The notes under the pieces are model-generated. The model made no database searches. It saw nothing but the letters and a program-made list of their open reading frames with translations, and was not told where the DNA came from. Shown here piece by piece: positions 1 through 5,600 of a DNA stretch of 21,419 nucleotides (position 1 is its first letter; every line of letters begins with the position of its first letter). Source of the stretch: Candidatus Sumerlaeota bacterium (GTDB taxonomy: Bacteria > Sumerlaeota > Sumerlaeia > JADFCT01); the NCBI GenBank assembly GCA_026398575.1, contig JAPLSP010000722.1:1-21419 (forward strand), in the 5' to 3' direction. The position numbers were made by a program, and so were the translations under genes.

Positions 1-27
1 GCCCGATCCGTCGCATCCGTGTTCTAT
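1..27. repeat. Partial copy of the 28-bp inverted-repeat arm found at 2533-2607
   Basis: The first 27 bases match one arm of the inverted repeat at 2533-2607 with about three mismatches, and share the block ATCCGTGTTCTAT. The copy may continue beyond the window. A second, shorter echo (GTTCTATCCGCGTG) follows at 32-45. The element lies just downstream of the toxin gene, so both copies sit in intergenic DNA next to a gene end. Function is unknown; it could be a dispersed repeat of the REP type. Confidence 0.6.
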
Positions 28-69
28 TCGCGTTCTATCCGCGTGACACAAGCGATCAGTCGTGGCACA

Positions 70-492
70 TCAAGTCCATGGATTAATAGTCTGAACGCCA
101 CAGCGCTCAATATCGTGAGTATTGCGCGTGACAACAATAAAATCTCTGACAAGAGCAGTAGCCGCCAGCAAGCTGTCAACGATGGGCAGTAGGATTCCGT
201 TGCCTTCAGCCTCGCCCTGCATGATACCCCATCGTGTCGCGATTTGATCAGTAATAGCCAATGTGCGGCCCGCAAACCTCATTCGCAAATCTCGATCCAG
301 CCATTCCTGGAATTTCTCTTTACGCCTTGAAGGAGGCATTTTGATTACGCCCTTTTGGATTTCTCCCAATGTCAACACGCTGACAAACAGCGCATCATCC
401 GTCTGTGAATTCATCCAGTGAATGACGCCTCGGTTTGGCCTGTCTTTTGTTGACTCGGAAAGGACGCACGTGTCCAATAAATAGGCTTTCAT
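70..492 (-). CDS. PIN-domain toxin ribonuclease of a type II toxin-antitoxin pair (VapC/FitB-like)
   Basis: A 140-residue PIN-domain protein, the usual length for VapC/FitB toxins, which are Mg-dependent ribonucleases that block translation when free of antitoxin. The expected acidic residues are visible: D7 in LLDTCV, E44 in TLGEIQKGV, D106 in PIVDSLLAATAL, and D127 in TRNTHDIERCG. The N-terminal LLDTCVLSE followed by RPN and GVIHWM is typical of the FitB-type branch. The ATG overlaps the antitoxin stop by 4 bp, so translation is coupled and the antitoxin is made first. The gene is complete and reads opposite to everything else in the window. The RNA target cannot be read from sequence. Confidence 0.9.
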   Translation of the reverse strand: MKAYLLDTCVLSESTKDRPNRGVIHWMNSQTDDALFVSVLTLGEIQKGVIKMPPSRRKEKFQEWLDRDLRMRFAGRTLAITDQIATRWGIMQGEAEGNGILLPIVDSLLAATALVRDFIVVTRNTHDIERCGVQTINPWT

Positions 493-740
493 AGGTCAAT
501 CTCTCTCGAAGGCTCTTTGCTGCGGCTGATGTTCAGATCAACGCCGCGCCAGGGAGATTTTCTCATGAACTCAACCAAACTCTCACGAGGCTTCGTCATC
601 GCTTGATAATCCTCCATGGACAAAATCACCGCTGTTTCCTTGCCCCGGCGCGTAATCGTTTGCGGTCCTTCGGTTTGGGCGCGATTCACCACTTCGCTGA
701 AGCGATTCTTCGCTTCCTGAAGCTGCCATTGATGACTCAT
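489..740 (-). CDS. Phd/YefM-family antitoxin partner of the PIN toxin
   Basis: An 83-residue antitoxin. The N-terminal part (HQWQLQEAKNRFSEVVNRAQTEGPQTITRRGKE split as WQLQEAKNRFSEVV and GPQTITRRGKETAVIL) is the classic Phd/YefM dimer and DNA-binding fold; the C-terminal tail (SLVEFMRKSPWRGVDLNISR) would wrap the toxin. In-frame ATGs exist at 758, 749 and 740. I chose 740 because AGGA at 750-753 (on the - strand) is 8-9 nt upstream, while the other two starts lack a site. Phd-type antitoxins usually repress their own promoter cooperatively with the toxin. I could not identify an operator or clear promoter in the 760-898 gap. Confidence 0.88.
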   Translation of the reverse strand: MSHQWQLQEAKNRFSEVVNRAQTEGPQTITRRGKETAVILSMEDYQAMTKPRESLVEFMRKSPWRGVDLNISRSKEPSREIDL

Positions 741-898
741 TTTTTCCATCCTTTGCATCTGGCTAGACTGTCCGGATTGTTTTCCACTGACGGGCGCGGC
801 GTCAATCCCCGATTTTCAGGCCGTCAAACAGTTTTATTGCGTCGCAACCCGGCGTTTGTTAGCTTTGCTGCGCGTTCAATCATAGAACCGGGATCGCT

Positions 899-1606
899 AT
901 GGAAGCCGGCAAAAAGACGCTTATTATTATTCCCGCCTACAATGAGGCGGAGCATATCGGCGAGGTGGCGCGCCGCGCCCGCGAAGCCATTCCCTTCGCC
1001 GACGCGCTGGTGGTGGATGACGGCTCGAGCGACCGCACGGCCCGTTATGCGCGCCAGGCCGGCGCCATCACGATCTCGCTGCTGCAAAACATGGGCTATG
1101 GCGTGGCGCTGCAGACGGGCTACAAATACGCCATGAAGCGCGGCTACCGGCGCATCGTCCAGATGGACGGCGACGGGCAGCACGATCCGGCCAGTCTGCC
1201 GGCGCTGATCGAGCGGCTGGACAAGGGCGCCGACGTCGTCGTCGGGTCGCGCATGACCGGCCAATGCCTTTATCGCATTCCGTGGGTGCGGCGCGCGGGC
1301 ATGGCGCTGTTCGCGGCGATTGGATCGCTTTTGATGCGGCGCAAGGTGACGGATCCGACCTCTGGCTTCATCGCCATGAATCGCCGGGCGTTGCGCGTGG
1401 TTTGCTCGGACCGGTTTCCCGGCGACTATCCGGACGTGGACGTGCTCCTGATGATGCATTTTCGCGGATTGCGCGTGACGGAAGCCCCGGTGACGATGCG
1501 TGCCGCGCTTTCGGGCAAATCCATGCATGGCGGTTTCATCGGCCCGCTGTATTACGTGTTCAAGATGACGCTCTCGATTTTCATCACCTGTCTGCGCCGA
1601 TACTAA
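899..1606 (+). CDS. GT2-family glycosyltransferase (dolichyl-phosphate mannosyltransferase-like catalytic domain)
   Basis: A 235-residue GT-A fold enzyme predicted to move a sugar from a nucleotide donor, typically to a polyprenyl-phosphate or glycan acceptor at the cytoplasmic membrane face. Motifs: IIIPAYNE (residues 9-16), VVDDGSSD (38-45), and QMDGDGQHDP (88-97) holding the metal-binding DxD (D90, D92). The region VTDPTSGFIAMNRRAL and the C-terminal basic GKS...YYVFKMTLSIF segment are usual in bacterial DPM1-like proteins. There is no C-terminal GtrA membrane domain; the last 25 residues are hydrophobic enough for membrane association only. The start has just a weak purine stretch upstream (CCGGGA). 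No glycan cluster surrounds it, so the acceptor is unknown. Confidence 0.9.
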   Translation: MEAGKKTLIIIPAYNEAEHIGEVARRAREAIPFADALVVDDGSSDRTARYARQAGAITISLLQNMGYGVALQTGYKYAMKRGYRRIVQMDGDGQHDPASLPALIERLDKGADVVVGSRMTGQCLYRIPWVRRAGMALFAAIGSLLMRRKVTDPTSGFIAMNRRALRVVCSDRFPGDYPDVDVLLMMHFRGLRVTEAPVTMRAALSGKSMHGGFIGPLYYVFKMTLSIFITCLRRY

Positions 1607-1614
1607 ACCCTGAG

Positions 1615-1837
1615 CAATATCCAATATCCAACATCCAATATCCAAGTATCCAATGTCCAATGTCCAATGTCCAATGTCCAATGTCCAATGTCCAATTTCG
1701 AACATCGAAGGACCAAATTCCCCAAACCAATATCCCAAATGGGAATCCATAATCGTCAGCCTGCGAGTTGTCACCTGCAATCTGCTTCTTCCTTGGAGGT
1801 TGGATGTTGGATATTGGATATTGATTATTGGATATTG
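1615..1837. repeat. Element bounded by inverted heptamer arrays with a perfect 24-bp inverted repeat
   Basis: The left array (1615-1706) is about 13 near-heptamers: CAATATC, CAATATC, CAACATC, CAATATC, an octamer CAAGTATC, six exact CAATGTC units (1651-1692), then decayed units. The right array (1800-1837) carries the same units in the opposite orientation. Bases 1615-1638 and 1800-1823 are perfect reverse complements over 24 bp. About 90 bp of non-repetitive sequence lies in the middle. It fills the gap between the glycosyltransferase stop and the ribosome binding site of the next gene. It could fold into a large hairpin in RNA or be a small non-autonomous insertion. Confidence 0.85.
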
Positions 1838-1853
1838 AAAGAGGGTTTCATCT

Positions 1854-2465
1854 ATGGCCGAGGCAAATAACAACCTGATGGCCGGTTACTCGAGCCTGTT
1901 GATCGCGGTGGCTTGTATCACGCCGGCCGTTGCGGGCTTGCTCCTTGTCGTATGGCTGGCCGCAAAGAAAATGCGGGCGGCGCGTTCACGCGAGGAGCAG
2001 GCCAGTCAGATTTTCGAACGCTCCGTCATGGAGCGATACGACTATGACTCGCCGCCGTCGCTGCCGCCGCTGCCGCAGACGGGCGCCCTGTCTGAGACTC
2101 CCATGGCGCCGGGGAGCGCCTGCGCTTTGCCGAAAGGCGGCGAGTTCGCGTATGCTTCTGCCGCCCCCTCCTCCAAAGGCGCGCGCGTCATTGAGCCCCG
2201 GGAAGTATTGCGGCGTCTGCAGGGGATAGGCCAAATCGCGGGCGTGGAAGGAACCATCGCGATTTGCGGCGGGAGCGAGAAAGGCATGATTTTTCGTTTC
2301 AGCGACGGCAAGGTAGGCTTGATCCTGCCCAAGTCCGACACGGAGGAGGCGACCGCGAAATATCTCAAAGGCTATGACTATGTTTTCACGCTTTTGCCGG
2401 GAGGAGAAATCTCCGTGAGCTGCCGCATGGCGGATTTTGTCACCCGTTTGGTCAGCATACATTAA
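1854..2465 (+). CDS. Unknown membrane-anchored protein, 203 residues
   Basis: I do not recognise the family. One hydrophobic segment at about residues 14-37 is followed by KK and RSRE, so the N-terminus is probably outside and the rest cytoplasmic (N-out, single span). Residues about 55-115 are Pro/Ser/Ala-rich and probably disordered. A compact C-terminal domain (about 120-203) begins EPREVLRRLQGIGQIAGVEG and contains GGSEKGMIFRFSDGKVG. It has a hint of roadblock/LC7 character, which is a guess. The start is well supported by GAGGG at 1841-1845, 8 nt before the ATG. That site directly abuts the upstream repeat array. The flagellar-rod-like gene follows about 460 bp later and is not tightly linked. 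Confidence 0.75.
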   Translation: MAEANNNLMAGYSSLLIAVACITPAVAGLLLVVWLAAKKMRAARSREEQASQIFERSVMERYDYDSPPSLPPLPQTGALSETPMAPGSACALPKGGEFAYASAAPSSKGARVIEPREVLRRLQGIGQIAGVEGTIAICGGSEKGMIFRFSDGKVGLILPKSDTEEATAKYLKGYDYVFTLLPGGEISVSCRMADFVTRLVSIH

Positions 2466-2532
2466 ATTTTATCAAAAACATAGAGACAACATGTTGCCAT
2501 TCCCGCAACCCGCGAAAAAATCTGTGTTAATC

Positions 2533-2607
2533 CGCCCCATCCGCCCCATCCGTGTTCTATCTCAATCTGATTTTTTGTTATAGAACACGGATTGGGCGGA
2601 TCGGGCG
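2533..2607. repeat. Near-perfect 28-bp inverted repeat (dispersed hairpin element)
   Basis: The left arm 2533-2560 and right arm 2580-2607 are reverse complements at 26 of 28 positions, with a 19-nt loop containing a T6 run. The arms are built from CCGCCC(C/A)ATCCG units and end in CCGTGTTCTAT next to the loop. It lies 68 nt after the stop at 2465. There is no T-tract after the right arm, so it is not a classic intrinsic terminator, although it could protect or end the transcript. A related arm is at 1-27. Confidence 0.85.
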
Positions 2608-2760
2608 AATCATCACGGATTTTCATCAACAGGCACGGGCGCCATGAACAAGCCATCTATTTCTCTGACTCCGCAATGTGGCATATTTTTGCAAACTGAG
2701 TTTGAAAAAATCTTAGGCTGTTACGCATACAAAGTGAGAGATTTTCTCTCACTAGCTGGA

Positions 2761-2830
2761 TTTCAAATCTCAAATCTCAAATCTCAAATCTCAAATTTCA
2801 AATTTCAAATTTCAAATCTCGAATCTCAAA
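2761..2830. repeat. Exactly ten consecutive heptamers, consensus TCTCAAA
   Basis: Seventy bases divide cleanly into ten 7-bp units with no indels: one TTTCAAA, four TCTCAAA, three TTTCAAA, TCTCGAA and TCTCAAA. It lies in the 458-bp gap between the unknown membrane protein and the flagellar-rod-like gene. The rest of that gap holds the 28-bp inverted repeat and otherwise nothing I can identify. Open frames across the array encode only repetitive QISNLKS-type peptides and are not genes. Confidence 0.9.
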
Positions 2831-2923
2831 TATCTTTGGTTATATTTTGCATGGCAGCTAAAGTCGCAGGCAATGGCAGCCGAAAAGAAAAGCGAAAGGG
2901 AGAGTTGGGGGCATTAAATTCAA

Positions 2924-3247
2924 ATGAATTCGATTGGCTCACTGAATACCGCCTTGTCGGGCGTTCAGGCCAACAGTAAGGCGTTTGCGGCCACGGCGCA
3001 GAATGTCGCGAACGTCAATACTGATGGCTATCGTTCTGTTGAGGCGGTTTTTCAATCGCAACCGCAAGGCGGCGTGGATGTTTGGTTGCGCGAAAGCCGG
3101 CAACAGTCCCCCGAGGCCAAATCGGGTGTGGATTTGATCGAAGAAGCAACCAATGCCATCGCCTACAAGCTAGGTTATAAAGCCAATCTGATCTCTCTTT
3201 ATCAATCCAACAAGATGTCGGGCGCGCTTTTGGATATCATCGGCTAA
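2924..3247 (+). CDS. Very short flagellar basal-body rod-like protein (FlgB/FlgC/FlgG type)
   Basis: A 107-residue protein carrying both ends of the flagellar axial-protein fold with almost nothing between. The N-terminal helix ends in the family signature NVANVNTDGY (residues 27-36) after ALSGVQANSKAFAATAQ. The C-terminal helix has VDLIEEATNAIAYKLGYKAN (69-88) and ends SGALLDIIG. FlgC is usually about 130-150 residues and FlgG about 260, so this is a minimal version with only about 30 residues between helices. No other flagellar gene is visible here. Such solo short rod-like proteins are often annotated only as rod C-terminal-domain proteins. The start lacks a well-placed ribosome binding site (GGGGG/GGGAG lies 14-24 nt upstream). 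A terminator follows at 3394. Confidence 0.85.
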   Translation: MNSIGSLNTALSGVQANSKAFAATAQNVANVNTDGYRSVEAVFQSQPQGGVDVWLRESRQQSPEAKSGVDLIEEATNAIAYKLGYKANLISLYQSNKMSGALLDIIG

Positions 3248-3250
3248 GGG

Positions 3251-3357
3251 AGAGGGGAGACGCGGAGAAAGGGAGACGCGGAGACGCGGAGATACTGGGA
3301 GCGCCACCATCCTGGTGGCGAGTGGCGCAGACGCCAAACCGCGAAGACGCGGAGAAG
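3251..3357. repeat. GACGCGGA octamer repeats with an embedded 8-bp perfect hairpin
   Basis: Starting directly after the rod-like gene, units AGACGCGG (3258-3265, 3274-3281, 3282-3289) alternate with AGAAAGGG, and another GAAGACGCGGAGAAGAC copy lies at 3341-3357. Between them, CGCCACCA (3302-3309) and TGGTGGCG (3313-3320) form a perfect 8-bp stem with a TCC loop and no T-tract. The same octamer family recurs in opposite orientation at 19536-19560. This and the following AT-rich stretch make up the non-coding gap 3248-3729. Confidence 0.75.
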
Positions 3358-3393
3358 ACACTGGTTTTTTGGTTGGATCAAATAGTAGAATTA

Positions 3394-3431
3394 GCCCCCC
3401 TTGCTATCATGCAAGCGGGGGTTGCGTTTTT
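3394..3431 (+). terminator. Candidate intrinsic terminator after the rod-like gene
   Basis: GCCCCCC-TTGC and GCAA-GCGGGGG form a stem closed by TATCAT, interrupted by a small bulge, followed by TTGCGTTTTT. It is about 150 nt past the stop at 3247 and would separate that transcript from the ABC operon. Confidence 0.65.
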
Positions 3432-3729
3432 AATTGCGATTGGTCATTGCCTCATTTTGACTCAATTATCATTGGTCAGAGGGACAGATTGCCTCTCTCA
3501 GATGGAAACTGGCTTTAGAGCGGTCCCAATGCTGCCGAAATCTTTGCCATTTTTTTATTGGAAAAATTTCTTATAATATTGATTTTTTATAAGTTATAAG
3601 TTTTACCTAAGACGTATTTCCCTCCAAAGCCGCAAATGGCATAAATTTGGTTAGTTAGCTTGGCGTTGTAATGTTTTTAATTCTGCAATCCAGTTCGTGA
3701 CTATTATATTACAGGAAAGGCTTTGCATC
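3432..3729. other. AT-rich leader region upstream of the ABC operon
   Basis: This stretch is AT-rich, especially 3530-3720, as expected for a promoter region. It includes TTATAAG twice in tandem (3587-3600) facing CTTATAA at 3570-3576. I see TTGGTT (3647-3652) and TAATGT (3669-3674) with a 16-nt spacer, but the match is too weak to call a promoter. No supported gene is present. The operon's ribosome binding site, AGGAAAGG, is at 3713-3720. Confidence 0.4.
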
Positions 3730-4683
3730 ATGGCGATGATTGAAGCCAAACAACTGCGCAAGAACTTCGGGCAGATCGAGGCCGTCAAGGGCGTGACCTT
3801 TTCGGTTGAAAAGGGAGAAGCGCTCGGCTTTCTCGGTCCAAACGGCGCAGGCAAGACGACCGTCATGCGGATGCTGACCGGATTCCTGACGCCGACCGCC
3901 GGCACAGCGCGGGTCGGGGGACATGACGTGCTGGACGACTCGATGGAAGCGCGCCGGTTGATCGGCTACGTCCCCGAGAGCAGCCCGCTCTATACCGACA
4001 TGACCGTGACGGGATTTCTGCGGTTCATGGGCGAGATGCGCGGATTCCGAGGCGGAGACTTGGCTGTGCGCGTGGAGACGGTGATTGACAAGTGCTGGCT
4101 GACCAGCGCGCGGCATCAGGACATCGGCACACTGTCAAAAGGCTACACGCGGCGCGTCGGGCTGGCGCAATCGCTGCTGCACGATCCGCCCGTTCTCGTC
4201 CTGGACGAACCGACCGACGGCCTGGACCCGAACCAAAAGCATGAAGTGCGGCTGTTGATCCGGCAGATGACGGCGGACAAGTGCATCGTGGTCTCGACGC
4301 ACATCCTCGAGGAGGTGGACGCGATCTGTACGCGCGCGATCATCATCGCCAAAGGACAGATCGTCGCCGACGACACGCCGCTCGGCCTGCGCAAGCGGTC
4401 GCAGGCCTATGGGGCCATCTGGCTGGGTGTGGCGGGCGACGGCGGATCGGTCAACAAGCGGATGTTCGAGCGCATCGCGGATATGGATGAGGCTCAGGAA
4501 AAGGGCGTGGAGCACGGCATTGCGCGCTTCCTGCTGGTTCCGAAAAAAGGCCGCGACATCACGCGCGAGGTCGTTGCGCTCGTTCATGAAAAACAGTGGG
4601 ACGTGCATGAGTTCCGCGTGGAGAGCGGCGATTTGAGCGAAGTATTCCGCGCCATCACGCTGCAAAAGGGAGAGCATTCATGA
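3730..4683 (+). CDS. ABC transporter ATP-binding protein, GldA-like
   Basis: A 317-residue ATPase that would power the ABC-2 permease encoded next. Walker A GPNGAGKTT (36-44), signature LSKGYTRRVGLAQ (135-147), Walker B VLVLDEP (155-161) with D-loop GLDPNQ, and the switch histidine in VVSTHILEEV (H191) are all present. The LSKGY variant and the VPESSPLY stretch near the Q-loop are typical of the GldA/NatA-like group. The extra domain of about 90 residues after residue 225 is also usual. A GTG start at 3697 is possible, but AGGAAAGG at 3713-3720 lies inside that extension and is 9 nt before the ATG at 3730, so 3730 is preferred. It overlaps the permease by 4 bp (ATGA). The transported substrate is unknown; the family name comes from gliding bacteria and does not prove gliding. 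Confidence 0.93.
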   Translation: MAMIEAKQLRKNFGQIEAVKGVTFSVEKGEALGFLGPNGAGKTTVMRMLTGFLTPTAGTARVGGHDVLDDSMEARRLIGYVPESSPLYTDMTVTGFLRFMGEMRGFRGGDLAVRVETVIDKCWLTSARHQDIGTLSKGYTRRVGLAQSLLHDPPVLVLDEPTDGLDPNQKHEVRLLIRQMTADKCIVVSTHILEEVDAICTRAIIIAKGQIVADDTPLGLRKRSQAYGAIWLGVAGDGGSVNKRMFERIADMDEAQEKGVEHGIARFLLVPKKGRDITREVVALVHEKQWDVHEFRVESGDLSEVFRAITLQKGEHS

Positions 4684-5414
4684 GCAATCTTTATCCCATC
4701 GTCAAACGCGAGCTGCGCAGTTATTTCGCCACGCCGATCGCTTATGTGTTCATCGTCATCTTTCTGCTGATCTGCGGCATTCTGACGTTCTGGTTTGGGG
4801 GGCTGTTCGATAGCGACCAAGCCAGTCTCGAATCCTTTTTCGTCTGGCATCCGTGGCTTTACATGCTCCTGATCCCCGCGGCGACGATGCGCCTGTGGGC
4901 CGAGGAACGCAAAAGCGGGACGATCGAACTGCTGCTGACGCTGCCGCTCAAACTCTCCACCGCGATCCTTGGCAAATTCATCGCCTCGTGGATCTTCATT
5001 CTGATTGCGCTGATCCTGACGTTCCCCGTGCCGCTGACGGTGATGTATCTGGGCCATCCCGACAAGGGGGCCATCATGGCGGGCTACTTCGGGTCGTTCA
5101 TGCTGGCCGGCGGTTTTCTCGGCATCGGCTTGAGCATGTCGGCCCTGACCCGCAATCAGATTGTCAGTTTCATTCTGTCTGCCGCCTTGTGCTTCATGTT
5201 TGTCCTGTGCGGGCTCGACCCCGTGCTGCGGTTCGTCAGCTCCTGGGCGCCGGGCTGGCTGCTCCAAACCGTTTCCTCGATCAGCTTCCTGACGCACTTC
5301 ATGTCCTTTACGCGCGGCCTGGTAGGCATGAACAATCTGATCTTCTTCGTTTCGATGATCATCGGCTGGCTGTGCGCATGCGGCGTGATCCTGGAAATGA
5401 AAAAAGGGCAATAA
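4680..5414 (+). CDS. ABC-2 type permease, GldF-like
   Basis: A 244-residue inner-membrane protein with about six spans (near residues 20-40, 56-72, 99-124, 132-154, 161-178 and 218-238). The cytoplasmic segment MRLWAEERKSGTIELLLTLP (70-89) is the hallmark of this permease family and probably contacts the ATPase. It starts within the ATPase stop codon (4-bp overlap), which indicates coupled translation. The next operon gene begins 186 bp later, after a repeat element, an unusual gap for a set that is normally tightly packed. Confidence 0.92.
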   Translation: MSNLYPIVKRELRSYFATPIAYVFIVIFLLICGILTFWFGGLFDSDQASLESFFVWHPWLYMLLIPAATMRLWAEERKSGTIELLLTLPLKLSTAILGKFIASWIFILIALILTFPVPLTVMYLGHPDKGAIMAGYFGSFMLAGGFLGIGLSMSALTRNQIVSFILSAALCFMFVLCGLDPVLRFVSSWAPGWLLQTVSSISFLTHFMSFTRGLVGMNNLIFFVSMIIGWLCACGVILEMKKGQ

Positions 5415-5423
5415 GAGGGATCA

Positions 5424-5574
5424 ATGTAAAATGAGAAATGAGAAATGAGAAATGAGAAATGAGAAATGAAAAATGATTCTTCGCCAAGGCAATTGAGATA
5501 ATGACAAACAGGCAGGGAGGCGTTGGCTGTATTTTCATTGAATCATTGTCTATTTTACATTTTGCATTTTACAT
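5424..5574. repeat. Inverted ATGNAAA-type heptamer arrays inside the ABC operon
   Basis: The left array is seven exact 7-bp units: ATGTAAA (5424-5430), five ATGAGAA (5431-5465) and ATGAAAA (5466-5472). The right array is three units in the opposite orientation: TTTACAT, TTTGCAT, TTTACAT (5554-5574). About 80 bp of single-copy sequence separates them. The right array ends 10 nt before the AAAGGA ribosome binding site of the GldG-like gene. The design is the same as at 1615-1837, and the heptamer family recurs at 19420-19454. Confidence 0.85.
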
Positions 5575-5600
5575 TATTTTTTTGAAAGGAACTTCTCTGC

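Noticed and set aside
1615..1837. CRISPR array
   Set aside because: Units are 7-8 bp and contiguous with no spacers, and no cas genes are present.
824..1873. Long - strand open frame (349 codons) opposite the glycosyltransferase
   Set aside because: It reads through both repeat arrays and is the antisense of a clear GT2 gene; its composition follows from the codon bias of the real gene.
2533..2607. Intrinsic terminator for the 203-residue gene
   Set aside because: The stem is strong but no T-tract follows the right arm, and a related arm elsewhere indicates a dispersed repeat.
2644..2979. Open frame of 111 codons across the ten-heptamer array
   Set aside because: Its middle is only the translated repeat, it has no ribosome binding site or family resemblance, and it overlaps the start of the rod-like gene.
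3322..3576. Open frame of 84 codons before the ABC operon
   Set aside because: It starts in the octamer repeats and runs through the terminator hairpin; no start signal or conserved feature.
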